Numbered from the stretch's first letter, positions 17,280-26,450 are shown. The stretch: 64,000 nucleotides of DNA from Vibrio barjaei (GCF_001639065.2 NZ_LQXO02000033.1:1-64000); one strand, 5' to 3'. The notes: generated by a model not told the origin, from the letters alone. Program-made: numbers and translations.

Positions 17280-20243
17280 TCAATTGGAGCGAGCTGAACG
17301 GCTAAGTTTGCTGTTTTGGCAGAACGCTGTGTAGGATGATTGGGGGAGTGGTTTGCTAAATAGAAAACCTTGACCCCACTGACAATCGTGATCTATCAAG
17401 ATTTTCATTTGTTCTGCGGTTTGTATCCCTTCCGCAATGACATTAATACCAAGCTCATTAGCCATTTGTAACGTCGAACTTACTATCGTCATGTCTTCTG
17501 GGTGAAGTTGGTCTATGAAAATTCTGTCGATTTTTAAGCTATCAACAGGAAGTTGCTTCAAATAACTTAACGAGGAATAGCCGGTTCCATAGTCGTCGAT
17601 AGCTATATTTACCCCAATCTTCTTCAACTCTGTGATGAACCTGATGGCTTGGCCCATATTTTGTACTAATACACTCTCAGTAATTTCAAGTTCAAGGGCT
17701 TCAGGTGAAATCCCGTAGCGTTGAAGTGGATCCACCACATCGTCAATTAGTTGACCCGAAACTAGCTGCACTACTGATACGTTTACTGATACTTTTTTAT
17801 GGTAAATATTGTGGTCTTGCCACACTCTGATCTGTTTGCAGGCTTGCTCGATGACCCACGCGCCAATAGGAATGATCTCTCCAGAGACCTCCGCAATAGG
17901 TATAAATGAATCGGGTGAAATTACTCCATAGGTAGGGTGGTTCCATCTTAGCAAGCACTCGCAACCAAGATGCTTCCCAGAGCGTAGCTCGATAATAGGT
18001 TGGTAGTATAATTCAAATTGTCCTTTCTCCAAGGCTCGCGGCAGTTCTGATTCAATAAATAGTTTGTGTTGTGCTTGTTTTCTTAAAGTGTTCGCGTAAC
18101 AAAAATAACCAACCGATGACTCTTTTGCTTTATACATGGCGGTATCGGCGGCTCGAAGAAGATCGTCGACATTTTGACCATCTTTAGGGTAAGCGGCAAT
18201 GCCTATACTAGTTGAAATCGTTAGGGATTCTCTCCCAATTTGAATGGGCTTTCGCAACCCATTAATGATCTTTTTGGATAGAGCGATTGTTTGTTCTATG
18301 TTGGTAAGGTTTTCGATAAGAATTGTGAACTCGTCACCGCCAAAACGAGCTAATACGTCGCTACTTCTCAAGCAACCACTTAACCTTTTAGAAACTTCGA
18401 CGAGTAACTTGTCGCCAAAGTCATGCCCTAGGCTATCGTTTACGTGTTTAAAACGATTGAGGTCAAGAAAAAGAACGGCTGTGATCGAACGATTCCGTTC
18501 GGCCAATCTCAAAGCATGGTTAGTTTGCTCGATAAACATGCGTCTGTTAGGTAAGTTGGTTAGTGCATCATTAAACGCGTAATGCTTAAGCTGATCTCTT
18601 GACGCTTCCAGTTCTTTAGTTCGACTTTTTACACGCCTTAATAAGACCTTATGATTGTTAAACACCGTCATGATAAGCAGTACACTTAAAGCACCAAACA
18701 CAGACTCATAAATGAGAAATGTTACGGATTTTTGAGCGGTTAAAGAAAGGAGTACTTGTTGTGATACAGATAAAACGACGGTCCACTCTCGAGTAGTCAC
18801 TTGTTGAGAAAAAGAAAACTCTACTGCGCCCTCAGATGGGGCTAAATTGTCTGGTGAGAAGTAGTGGTAAATCACTTCATCTCCAGCACTAGAGTCGAGA
18901 ATTTCTACGTCCATATAGTGTGCAGAGCTATTGTTCACACTTGCTTTAACAATATCCCCAACGACAAAAACGCCAACGGCAAAACCAGATAGATTGAAAG
19001 AGCGCGTAATAACTGAGGTATCAAGAGAAGGTCCATCATTTATCGGAGTAAATATTAAAAATCCAGGCTCTTTGGTCTCAAGTTGGACAAGTTGAATAAT
19101 TTCTGTAGCGACTGGATAGTTATTGTTCTGCGCGAGAATCATTGCTTCTCGCCGTGCTGCATTAGAGAACACATTGAAGCCAAATGCTTTTTCATTGGAA
19201 AGAAATGGCTCGATCCATTTTACAACAACGAGAGGATCATACTCATTCAATGGGGTGCCCCGAACTTTAAACACCGAAGAGCTTTGGTTATTGGTCTCTA
19301 TTTCAAACTTACTTACATGGCGCTGCTCTACAAGTGGATTCCAAGAAAACCCTCGAATCCCAGGAGTTTTGTCGATAAGGGGCAAGGTTATCTCTCTAAA
19401 CTCTTCTTGTGTAATGTCGCCATTCCCAGAAAGACTTCTAGCTAGAGTTGATAAAGACTTTAAATAGTTTTCTACTTGATGATTAAGGTTTTTTTCAATC
19501 AATTGAGAACGGACTTGGACCTCATTGAGGCTGTCGGATTTGAGCGTTCTATCACTGTAATTTTGAATGATAATAAGTGTAATAAAAACAATAGAAAGTG
19601 GAAATATTAGGGCCCTAGAGTGCTTTAGTCTGTTGGCTAGTCGGTCGCGCGATTTAAATAAGATAACAACGATAGGTGTAATAATGATAATACCTAAAAA
19701 GTCACCTACGCATTGAATGACAACATTTGCCCAGTAGCTCCCGCTAAAGCGTAATATATGAGCGGGCTCTATGAGCAGGTTTGCTATCAAACTACCGATT
19801 AGAGAGCATATAAATGCTACTCCTATAAATAGAGTCACTTTGGTAAAGCTGGCTAAGCTAATGACATTTAGGGAGAGATGTCTTAAAACGCGGTAATTTA
19901 TCCAAGCTTGAACTGTAGAAGCGAAGCTGATTCCAATTGACGTTACTATTAAAGAGAGGTCAATTGCATTCCCATCGAATAATTGAATCCCAATACTAAA
20001 TATTAGTGAGCCAGCTAAGATTGCAGGTAAGAAGTGTCTCTGCCATAAAAAACAACCCGCAAGTGCAATACCAGCTGATGGCCACAATGATGCAACTAAA
20101 GTTTGAGGGCTGAGCATTGAGAAAAGAAATGAAGATACTATGTATAGAAAAAACAAACTCACATAGCGTAAATCAAAGGACGATAATGGACGGCCTTGTT
20201 TGCTGAGGGAATCAGTGGTAACTGATCTATTATTATTGTTCAA
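17280..20243 (-). CDS. MASE1-CHASE-GGDEF-EAL cyclic-di-GMP signalling protein
   Basis: Large inner-membrane sensor that makes and/or breaks down cyclic di-GMP. The N-terminus (about residues 25-230) is a multi-helix MASE1 sensor. A periplasmic CHASE-type domain follows (about 245-500, with EFREITLPLIDKTPGIRGFSW), then a further membrane helix, GGDEF and EAL. The cyclase site is intact (ARFGGDEF near residue 633) and an inhibitory RxxD (RSSD) precedes it by five residues. The phosphodiesterase domain keeps its glutamate but reads ECL for EAL near residue 761; IDDYGTGYSS, ELEITE and VIAEG are present, so activity is plausible. It is transcribed alone. Confidence 0.93.
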   Translation of the reverse strand: MNNNNRSVTTDSLSKQGRPLSSFDLRYVSLFFLYIVSSFLFSMLSPQTLVASLWPSAGIALAGCFLWQRHFLPAILAGSLIFSIGIQLFDGNAIDLSLIVTSIGISFASTVQAWINYRVLRHLSLNVISLASFTKVTLFIGVAFICSLIGSLIANLLIEPAHILRFSGSYWANVVIQCVGDFLGIIIITPIVVILFKSRDRLANRLKHSRALIFPLSIVFITLIIIQNYSDRTLKSDSLNEVQVRSQLIEKNLNHQVENYLKSLSTLARSLSGNGDITQEEFREITLPLIDKTPGIRGFSWNPLVEQRHVSKFEIETNNQSSSVFKVRGTPLNEYDPLVVVKWIEPFLSNEKAFGFNVFSNAARREAMILAQNNNYPVATEIIQLVQLETKEPGFLIFTPINDGPSLDTSVITRSFNLSGFAVGVFVVGDIVKASVNNSSAHYMDVEILDSSAGDEVIYHYFSPDNLAPSEGAVEFSFSQQVTTREWTVVLSVSQQVLLSLTAQKSVTFLIYESVFGALSVLLIMTVFNNHKVLLRRVKSRTKELEASRDQLKHYAFNDALTNLPNRRMFIEQTNHALRLAERNRSITAVLFLDLNRFKHVNDSLGHDFGDKLLVEVSKRLSGCLRSSDVLARFGGDEFTILIENLTNIEQTIALSKKIINGLRKPIQIGRESLTISTSIGIAAYPKDGQNVDDLLRAADTAMYKAKESSVGYFCYANTLRKQAQHKLFIESELPRALEKGQFELYYQPIIELRSGKHLGCECLLRWNHPTYGVISPDSFIPIAEVSGEIIPIGAWVIEQACKQIRVWQDHNIYHKKVSVNVSVVQLVSGQLIDDVVDPLQRYGISPEALELEITESVLVQNMGQAIRFITELKKIGVNIAIDDYGTGYSSLSYLKQLPVDSLKIDRIFIDQLHPEDMTIVSSTLQMANELGINVIAEGIQTAEQMKILIDHDCQWGQGFLFSKPLPQSSYTAFCQNSKLSRSARSN

Positions 20244-20574
20244 ATGATCTCTTCCAGTGCTATTAACAAATGTGTCACTAGTTGGAGTTGCTTATAGTAG
20301 TGTAGTAAAGAGAACAGGGAATGGTATGTTTGTTGATGATCAGTTGAACTATTGATGTTGTGCGGACAGCGTCTTAGGTGGCGAGAGGTACAGAAGCAGA
20401 ACCAGCGCTATTCAGTACGTTTGAAGCTAACACTAATGCCCTAAAGGAGCAAAGGGCATCGGTGCGATATGGTGAGTTGCCAGACTCTAGGTTGCTCAAT
20501 GGTATAGGTTTCCTATACATAGAAGCACTAATAGACAATTTCTGAACAGGCTAGGCGTATGCCTCCTTTTCGGC
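20244..20574. other. intergenic region upstream of the GGDEF-EAL gene
   Basis: 331 bases between two minus-strand genes; it should hold the promoter of the GGDEF-EAL gene. A small stem AGGC-GTAT-GCCT near 20550 lies after the HAD gene but has no T run. Nothing else stands out. Confidence 0.4.
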
Positions 20575-21237
20575 TTACAACGTCAGGGTAAATCCGTGTT
20601 CTGTCTTTTCAATCTGAATATCAGAAGGCTTGAATATATAGCCATCCGCGTCAGGCAATTCACTTCTTGAGCTATGACTGAGCACCGCAATGCTCTGGCA
20701 ACCTGCTGCGAGCCCTGAGTTGAGGCCAGCGACCGCATCTTCAAAGCATATGCATTCTTCAGGATTCAGGTTCAGTTCTTTCGCTCCTCTCAAATAAGGC
20801 TCGGGGTGTGGTTTGCCTTGGGAGAGCAACTCGGGTGTAACAAGGATTTTGGGCTGAGGGAGGTTTGCGGTTTTCATTCTAGCTGTTGCTACTGGCAATG
20901 TGCCGGAGGTAACGATAGCCCACGGGATACCGAGCTCATTTAAGCTGTTTAGTAGCTCAACGGCGCCAGGTAGCGCAGTGGTACCTTCGGTGTGGGTGGC
21001 TTCATAGCGTTCTAGATAGTCAAATTCGGCTTGAACTTCTGGTGTATCGACTGATGCATTAAGCAGCTCAGCGATTGATTCGATAGCAGGCCTTCCGTGA
21101 ATCCTCGACATCACGTAGCTAGGCTCGAGACCTTTAGATTCTCCCCAGCGTGACCATGCACGTGTCACTGCTGGGATTGAGTCGACTAATGTACCGTCTA
21201 GGTCGAATAACAGACCTTTAAATGAAAGCGTCGTCAC
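20575..21237 (-). CDS. HAD sugar/hexitol phosphatase, HxpA(YfbT)-like
   Basis: Haloacid-dehalogenase phosphatase of the beta-phosphoglucomutase-like group. The nucleophile motif FDLDGTLVDS starts near residue 10, motif II is IVTSGT, the motif III lysine lies in SQGKPHPEPY and the acidic motif IV is CFEDAVAGL. Long stretches agree with E. coli YfbT/HxpA as I remember it (RAWSRWG, HGRPAIES, EGTTALPGAVELL), an enzyme acting on hexitol and 2-deoxyhexose phosphates. It is the last gene after the UPF0303 gene, five bases apart, downstream of the PTS fusion gene. In this setting it may clear stalled anhydrohexitol phosphate; that is inference. Confidence 0.85.
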   Translation of the reverse strand: MTTLSFKGLLFDLDGTLVDSIPAVTRAWSRWGESKGLEPSYVMSRIHGRPAIESIAELLNASVDTPEVQAEFDYLERYEATHTEGTTALPGAVELLNSLNELGIPWAIVTSGTLPVATARMKTANLPQPKILVTPELLSQGKPHPEPYLRGAKELNLNPEECICFEDAVAGLNSGLAAGCQSIAVLSHSSRSELPDADGYIFKPSDIQIEKTEHGFTLTL

Positions 21238-21242
21238 GATAA

Positions 21243-21731
21243 CTATTCCTTTTTCAAATACTGTGAGAGCACATCTACGATTAGCTGGTGGTCTTCGTGT
21301 TGAGGCAAACCTGAAACCGTAATCGTTCCTATCATACCTGTGTTTTTAACTCGAATAGGAAAACAACCGCCAAATGGGCTGTAATCTTTCTCATCAATGA
21401 AGGAAGCTTGTTCTATATTCTTTCCTTTCATTTCTAGGTAATGCTTCATATACCAAGAACTGCGCTGAAAATGCTTGGTAACGTTTGATTTTCTTCTCAC
21501 CCATTCTTGATTGTCTAACGTTGCTCCGTCGAGTGCACAGTGGAAAAGGCACTGCTCGCCAACCGAAATATTGATGGCAACCTTAGCGTGCTTTTCGATG
21601 GCGTTGGCACGCAGTTCACTACCGATATCCCAAGCGACTTGCTGATTGAAATAGGGGAACTGCAACAGGTTTTCTTCCGCAATAAGGGTGTCGAGTCTTG
21701 TTTGAGTGTTTGATGTCGTAGTGGCGGGCAT
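21243..21731 (-). CDS. UPF0303/DUF336 (heme-degrading-domain-like) protein
   Basis: Small cytoplasmic protein of the GlcG/HbpS-like DUF336 fold, UPF0303 branch; no firm reaction is known to me. The typical pieces are visible: FNQQVAWDIGSELR, HCALDGATLDNQEWVRRKSN, a FGGCFPIRV strand and GTITVSGLP. The start at 21731 is chosen because AAAGGAG precedes it by six bases; the longer frame from 21770 begins inside a terminator hairpin. It is followed after five bases by the HAD phosphatase and preceded by the PTS fusion gene. Its conserved partner role in sugar-acid and polyol operons is not understood. Confidence 0.8.
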   Translation of the reverse strand: MPATTTSNTQTRLDTLIAEENLLQFPYFNQQVAWDIGSELRANAIEKHAKVAINISVGEQCLFHCALDGATLDNQEWVRRKSNVTKHFQRSSWYMKHYLEMKGKNIEQASFIDEKDYSPFGGCFPIRVKNTGMIGTITVSGLPQHEDHQLIVDVLSQYLKKE

Positions 21732-21751
21732 ATTCCGCTCCTTTCTAAAAC

Positions 21752-21796
21752 AAAAAGGGCGAAGTAACACTGGACACGAATGATGGTTACTTCGCC
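21752..21796 (-). terminator. intercistronic terminator between the PTS fusion gene and the UPF0303 gene
   Basis: On the minus strand GGCGAAGTAAC and GTTACTTCGCC (21786-21796 and 21758-21768 in plus coordinates) form a perfect 11-bp stem with a 17-base loop, then C-TTTTT-G-TTTT. It ends about 20 bases before the UPF0303 start codon. Two further hairpins lie just upstream (21801-21832 and 21841-21860). Confidence 0.85.
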
Positions 21797-21882
21797 AAAA
21801 ACTTGGAACCGAACAAGTTAGTCAGTCCAAGTCCGAGGTGAGAAGGTTTTGAATCCTTCTTACTTCCATTTGGAATTGGGGA

Positions 21883-24384
21883 CTATAGCTCTAGCTCCGT
21901 CATGAGTTTCTGTTCTATTTCACTGCTCGATTGGGCGTTAAACAAGGCATCACGAAATTCGGCATGCATAATTTTACGTGCCAACTTAGAGAAGATCTTC
22001 ATATGTTGGTCGCCGGCTGCGTGTTTGTTCAGCGTCAACATGATGACAAATTGCGCCTCTTCATCGCCCCATTGAATAGGCTTCGCTAGACGGCATACGC
22101 TCACCGCTGATTGCTCAATGTGTTCACTCTTGGTATGAGGGATAGCAAAGCCAAAGCCTAGACCGGTTGAGAACACATCTTCTCGAGCCCAAAGATCGTC
22201 CGCCAATTTGTTCGGATAACGGCAACGTCCTGTTAGGAATAGGTTGTCAGCGAGTGTCTTAATCACTTCCTCTTTGCTACGCAGGTCGAGATCAAGCTTG
22301 ATACAATCTTCTGAAATCAGTGGCGCTTCGGTTTGTGCCATGCGGAACTGCGCAAGTAGATGCTCTACTTCCAATGGTGTACGACATTGCATTGCTTTGT
22401 TTAACAACTGTCGACATTCTCGGCTATCTAGTTTGGAAATGCGTTCCTTGGTCGCAGCAATGCTTGGTGCGCTCATGCTGATTTCATCAAGCCCTAGACC
22501 AACGAGCAGGGGCAATACTGAGCCTTTAGCGCCAAGCTCCCCACACAGCCCAATCCATTTACCATGACGATGCACTTCATTGACGACGTGGTCTAGCGTT
22601 CTCAAGAATGCTGGATTTAGACTGTTGTAGTGTTTCGTTACTTTTGCATTGTCACGATCAACGGCCATCAAATATTGAGTTAGGTCGTTAGAGCCGATGG
22701 AGAAGAAATCCACTTCTTCACAACATTGATCGATGATAAAGGCCACAGAAGGAACTTCCATCATAATGCCAAGCGGGATTTTTTCATCGAACGGAACCTG
22801 TTCTTTACGGAGTTCTTGGCGAATCTCAGCAAGAATGTCTTTGACCCATAAAATCTCCTCCATCGAAGAAATCATTGGAATCATTATCTTCAGCGGACCA
22901 TGTGCCGAAGCACGCAGAATAGCTCGTAATTGGGTTTTAAATAGGTCAATAAACTCTTCGTAGATACGTACTGCACGGTAGCCAAGGAATGGGTTGTTTT
23001 CTTTAGGGATATTGAGGTAGTCAACTGGTTTATCGCCGCCGATGTCGATAGTACGAACGATGATCGCACGACCTGAAGCTGCATCCAGTGCTTGGCAGAA
23101 GATGTTGTAGAGCTCATCTTCTTTCGGTGCACTTTTGCGATCCATGTATAGCATCTCGGTACGGAATAAACCGATGGCTTCTGCTCCCGAGTCAAATGCT
23201 GATTTTGCTTCTACGGAATGGGCGATGTTCGCTGCAACTTCAAGTTTTTTTCCATCTTGTGTCATACCCGGTGTATCTTTGAACGCAGCCTGGCGCTCTC
23301 GAACCGTATTGATGATTCGGTTTTCTTGTTCGTAGTAACGAACCACAGGTTCAGTTAGGTCGGTGACGATTGCACCTAAATTGGCATCAAGATAAACCTC
23401 TTGGCCGATGTCGGCCTCCAATGCACCATCTTTCATTCCAACGACTGTTGGAATACCAAAAGAGCGAGCAAGAATAACTGTGTGAGATGTGCTGCCACCA
23501 TGGGTCAAAACCAAACCTTTTAGCAGTGACTTATCCAGCTCTAAGAACTGACTAGGGGTGAGGTCCTCAGCCATACAGATAGATGGTTCAGTCAGCGCGA
23601 GTTGGCTGGTGTAATGTTCGTCACCGTAGATTGTTTGCAGTAATTGGAAGCAAACATCTCGAATGTCGAGTTCACGTTCACGAAGGTACTGGCTGGAAGA
23701 TTTCTGTAGTTGCTCTGCATAGTGTTTTGCGGTGGCGACCACTGCCTGAGCACAGCTTCTTCCTTCTACTAGATTAGTATTCAGTTGTTGTGCGAAAGAC
23801 TCGTCCTTCAATATAGATAGATGCGCGGCAAGCACTTCGCTTTCGGTATCTACTGATGTGTTGGCTTGTACTTCAATGGTCTTGGAAAGCTGAGCGAGAC
23901 CGCTTTTTAGTTCAGACTTTTCTTCTTCAATTGCTCTTATTTCAGGAAGGTAGGGAAGTTGATCGAAGTTGATTGCACCTACTTTAACCACGACGCCACG
24001 GCCAACGCCACTACTCACGGAAGTGGCACGAATCGCACTTTTCGTGAGGTTTGATAGGTTACGTGGTAGCGGTTGCTGTTCTTCATTAGCTTGTGTTTTT
24101 TCTAGTGGGGAATCGCAATGTGGAAACTCATTAGTAATAAAGCTCTGTAAAGCTTCCAGAGCAGTCTCTTCATCCTCTCCGTCTATGGTGATCATACATG
24201 TGTCACCGAGCAGCGTGTCTGTCCCTATTAAGGACAACACACTTTTTGCATTTCCAGATAGACCAGTACGTTCGTTTTGCCACTCAATGTTAGATAGGTA
24301 TTGATTACAAAGGGTTTCTACATGACCCGCTGGTCTAGCGTGAACACCATTGGGTAGCTCACAAGAAAAGGTAAAACTTCTCAT
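21883..24384 (-). CDS. frwA: PTS multiphosphoryl transfer protein, HPr-EI-EIIA(Fru) fusion
   Basis: Phosphate relay for a fructose-family PTS, joining three parts in one 833-residue chain, the same length and order as E. coli FrwA(PtsA)/FryA. HPr: NGVHARPAG with the phosphorylated His near 15. Enzyme I: residues about 115-665, with GGSTSHTVILAR carrying the active His near 301 and the PEP-site stretch GIGLFRTEMLYMDR-like segment. EIIA: about 690-833, with FAIPHTKS and its His near 750. It lets this permease run on its own PEP-driven phosphate flow. It is divergent from the EIIC gene, and the shared region holds two copies of the locus motif. Confidence 0.92.
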   Translation of the reverse strand: MRSFTFSCELPNGVHARPAGHVETLCNQYLSNIEWQNERTGLSGNAKSVLSLIGTDTLLGDTCMITIDGEDEETALEALQSFITNEFPHCDSPLEKTQANEEQQPLPRNLSNLTKSAIRATSVSSGVGRGVVVKVGAINFDQLPYLPEIRAIEEEKSELKSGLAQLSKTIEVQANTSVDTESEVLAAHLSILKDESFAQQLNTNLVEGRSCAQAVVATAKHYAEQLQKSSSQYLRERELDIRDVCFQLLQTIYGDEHYTSQLALTEPSICMAEDLTPSQFLELDKSLLKGLVLTHGGSTSHTVILARSFGIPTVVGMKDGALEADIGQEVYLDANLGAIVTDLTEPVVRYYEQENRIINTVRERQAAFKDTPGMTQDGKKLEVAANIAHSVEAKSAFDSGAEAIGLFRTEMLYMDRKSAPKEDELYNIFCQALDAASGRAIIVRTIDIGGDKPVDYLNIPKENNPFLGYRAVRIYEEFIDLFKTQLRAILRASAHGPLKIMIPMISSMEEILWVKDILAEIRQELRKEQVPFDEKIPLGIMMEVPSVAFIIDQCCEEVDFFSIGSNDLTQYLMAVDRDNAKVTKHYNSLNPAFLRTLDHVVNEVHRHGKWIGLCGELGAKGSVLPLLVGLGLDEISMSAPSIAATKERISKLDSRECRQLLNKAMQCRTPLEVEHLLAQFRMAQTEAPLISEDCIKLDLDLRSKEEVIKTLADNLFLTGRCRYPNKLADDLWAREDVFSTGLGFGFAIPHTKSEHIEQSAVSVCRLAKPIQWGDEEAQFVIMLTLNKHAAGDQHMKIFSKLARKIMHAEFRDALFNAQSSSEIEQKLMTELEL

Positions 24385-24462
24385 AGGGGTTTAGTCCTTA
24401 GTTTCGAATTTGTTATTAGCGTTTATGTCTACAACTTTAACAAAAAGCACCGTGTGGACTAT

Positions 24463-24496
24463 TGGATAAAAGTGCTAAAAACTGGATATTTGTAAG
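24463..24496 (-). promoter_or_regulatory. candidate AraC-type operator facing frwA
   Basis: On the minus strand: CTTACAAATATCCAGT (24496 down to 24481), then a second TATCCA at 24468-24463. The two TATCCA elements start 20 bases apart, in direct repeat, as expected for an AraC-family monomer pair or a two-subdomain site. The edge is 79 bases before the frwA start. Confidence 0.7.
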
Positions 24497-24509
24497 GTGG
24501 TGGGCTGTT

Positions 24510-24555
24510 TGTGATACCGTTCAAAAATACAGTTTATTATGTGACTTTAATCAAG
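24510..24555. promoter_or_regulatory. crp site: two CRP-like sites
   Basis: TGTGA-TACCGT-TCAAA at 24510-24525 and TGTGA-CTTTAA-TCAAG at 24540-24555. Each has a perfect left half and a three-base match (TCA) in the right half. They lie 30 bases apart between the two AraC-type sites. PTS operons are commonly under CRP, but these sites are imperfect. Confidence 0.4.
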
Positions 24556-24683
24556 ATTTATAAAAGGCATGCCAGTGTTTGATGTTTAACTAATCCCTTA
24601 ATAACAGTTACTTAATTGATTTTGTTGAATCTTTTGATAAAAGTACTAGTAAAGTGTGCTCAAGATCAATATTCACACAGCAT

Positions 24684-24717
24684 CTAACAAATATCCAGTA
24701 AAAAGCAGTTTTGTCCT
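24684..24717 (+). promoter_or_regulatory. candidate AraC-type operator facing frwC
   Basis: CTAACAAATATCCAGT (one mismatch to the other copies) at 24684-24699, then TGTCCT at 24712-24717 in the position of the second half-site, 20 bases after the first TATCCA. It lies 153 bases before the EIIC start, leaving room for a leader. Confidence 0.65.
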
Positions 24718-24869
24718 CTAACTGGTTAGCACATTTGCTCACTATTATAACCCTGTGCTGTAGAGATGGAGTTTCTCTGAAGCTTAATCAGAAACGTGAG
24801 CCAATAAATATAAAAGAAGTACTTCCTTTAATAAAAATTTTAATACTTATGTACTCAAAGGAGAGGTCA

Positions 24870-25943
24870 ATGAATGACTTAATCTCAATTCTTAAAAATA
24901 CGAGACAACATCTAATGACAGGTGTATCTCACATGATTCCTTTCGTAGTTGCGGGGGGGATCCTACTGGCGGCTTCCGTCATGTTATATGGGGAAGGTGC
25001 TGTGCCTGAAGAAGGAACGTGGCTGCACGACCTATTCTTTATCGGTGTAGCCGGCTTCCAACTTATGGTTCCCATTCTAGCTGCTTACATCGGTTATTCG
25101 ATTGCTGACCGCTCAGCGCTTGCGCCTTCTGCAATTGCAGCGTTCATTGGCGCAAACATGTACAACACTGGTTTCTTCGGTGCGATCTTCGCGGGTCTAT
25201 TAGGCGGCATTGTTGTTTTCTATCTGAAGAAGATAAAAGTGCCAGCGTTTGCTCGTTCAATTATGCCAATCTTCGTGATTCCAATTATAGGTACATTTAT
25301 TACCGCAGGTGCCATCGTTTGGGGCATCGGTGAGCCAATTGGCGCGGCAACAGAAGCGCTCACTGGTTTCCTTAAAGGTATGCAGGACTCAAGTATCGTT
25401 GTACTCGCTATCATCATGGGCCTAATGATTGCCTTTGATATGGGTGGTCCAGTTAACAAAGTTGCGTATGCATTCGTCATCCTTTGTGTCGGTGAAGGTA
25501 TTTACAACGTTGCGGGTATTAGTGCAGTTGCGGTAGCAACACCGTCTGTGGGCATGGGTCTAGCGACATTCTTGAACAAGAAGCTTTACGCTGCTGACGA
25601 ACAGGAAGCTGGCCGCGCGTCCATTCTAATGGGAACAATGGGTATTACTGAAGGTGCTATTCCATTCGCGGCAGCCGATCCACTTCGTGTGCTTCCTTCC
25701 ATCATGATTGGCACCGCAGTAGGTGCGGCGACTGCGGCGATTCTTGGTGTTGAGTGTTTCGCGGCATGGGGTGGTTTGATTGTACTACCAGTTGTAGACG
25801 GTCGATTCGGTTTCCTAATTGCACTTGGTGTTGGCTCTTTAGTGACCGCACTACTAGTTAACTTTCTTAAAGCTCGTCGTAAAGTAGAACAGCCGCAGAA
25901 AGAAGAATCTGATGATTTAGATCTAGACATCTCAATCGGTTAA
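24870..25943 (+). CDS. frwC: PTS fructose-family permease EIIC
   Basis: Membrane channel subunit of the sugar PTS, about eight to ten helices. The start at 24870 (MNDLISILKNTRQHLMTGVSHMIPFVV) has AAAGGAGAGG upstream and matches FrwC/FruA-type N-termini; the longer frame from 24711 runs through the promoter region. Family landmarks are PVNKVAYAF, MGTMGITEGAIPFAAADPLR (the ITEGAIPF substrate loop) and the preceding GEGIYN. The product has 357 residues, as in E. coli FrwC (359). It is the first gene of the plus-strand operon and is followed by EIIB after 63 bases. Confidence 0.92.
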   Translation: MNDLISILKNTRQHLMTGVSHMIPFVVAGGILLAASVMLYGEGAVPEEGTWLHDLFFIGVAGFQLMVPILAAYIGYSIADRSALAPSAIAAFIGANMYNTGFFGAIFAGLLGGIVVFYLKKIKVPAFARSIMPIFVIPIIGTFITAGAIVWGIGEPIGAATEALTGFLKGMQDSSIVVLAIIMGLMIAFDMGGPVNKVAYAFVILCVGEGIYNVAGISAVAVATPSVGMGLATFLNKKLYAADEQEAGRASILMGTMGITEGAIPFAAADPLRVLPSIMIGTAVGAATAAILGVECFAAWGGLIVLPVVDGRFGFLIALGVGSLVTALLVNFLKARRKVEQPQKEESDDLDLDISIG

Positions 25944-26006
25944 CTCTAAGTCTTTGAATTAAATATTATCCAATAAAAACAGAACATTAAAATAAAGGTG
26001 AGAATT

Positions 26007-26330
26007 ATGACTAATATCGTAGCAGTTACAGCGTGCCCATCTGGCGTAGCGCATACCTACATGGCGGCGGAAGCCGTAGAAGCAGCAGCAAAAGCAAAAG
26101 GTTGGAATTGCAAAGTTGAAACTCAGGGCTCAATTGGTATTGAAAATGAGCTGACAGCAGAAGAGGTCGCTCAAGCTGACATCGTGATTCTAACTAAGGA
26201 TATCGGTATCAAGAATGAGGATCGATTCAAGGGTAAAACTATTGTTCGTATCGGCGTGAGTGATGCCGTCAAGCGTGCTGATGCTGTGATGAGCAAGATT
26301 GAAGCTCACATAGAGAAAGCGACAGCATAA
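26007..26330 (+). CDS. frwB: PTS fructose-family EIIB
   Basis: Cytoplasmic phosphocarrier that passes phosphate from EIIA to the sugar bound by EIIC. The phosphorylated cysteine is in VTACPSGVAHTYMAAE, near residue 9. The chain is 107 residues, a single EIIB domain. ATG at 26007 has AAGGTGAG five bases upstream; GTG at 25998 would put the start inside that ribosome site. The ending RADAVMSKIEAHIEK is family-typical. A stem-loop follows the stop. Confidence 0.92.
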   Translation: MTNIVAVTACPSGVAHTYMAAEAVEAAAKAKGWNCKVETQGSIGIENELTAEEVAQADIVILTKDIGIKNEDRFKGKTIVRIGVSDAVKRADAVMSKIEAHIEKATA

Positions 26331-26337
26331 CCAGTCA

Positions 26338-26403
26338 GGCTCCCTTAACACGAGGGAGCCTTCATACCACAGTTACTTTCTTCAAGCGTTATCGAAAGTG
26401 ACT
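26338..26403 (+). other. two hairpins between frwB and pflD
   Basis: GGCTCCCT/AGGGAGCC (26338-26345, 26353-26360) and AGTTACTTTC/GAAAGTGACT (26371-26380, 26394-26403, one wobble). Neither has a real T run, so they more likely slow exonucleases or separate the PTS message from the enzyme message than end it. Confidence 0.55.
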
Positions 26404-26450
26404 CTGTTATGAATCAAGAAAATGCCCATCAGTGGCAATAGACAATAATA

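Larger units (their letters stand above)
24385..24869. promoter_or_regulatory. divergent regulatory region of the frw-type locus
   Basis: 485 bases between the HPr-EI-EIIA gene (minus) and the EIIC gene (plus). It contains two copies of the CTTACAAATATCCAGT motif, one facing each gene (24463-24496 minus, 24684-24717 plus), and between them TGTGA-N6-TCA sequences resembling CRP sites at 24510-24525 and 24540-24555. The arrangement suits activation by the AraC protein plus catabolite control. Confidence 0.7.

Noticed and set aside
24711..24869. Longer N-terminus for EIIC
   Set aside because: It overlaps the AraC-type site and promoter region; 24870 has AAAGGAG and matches family starts.
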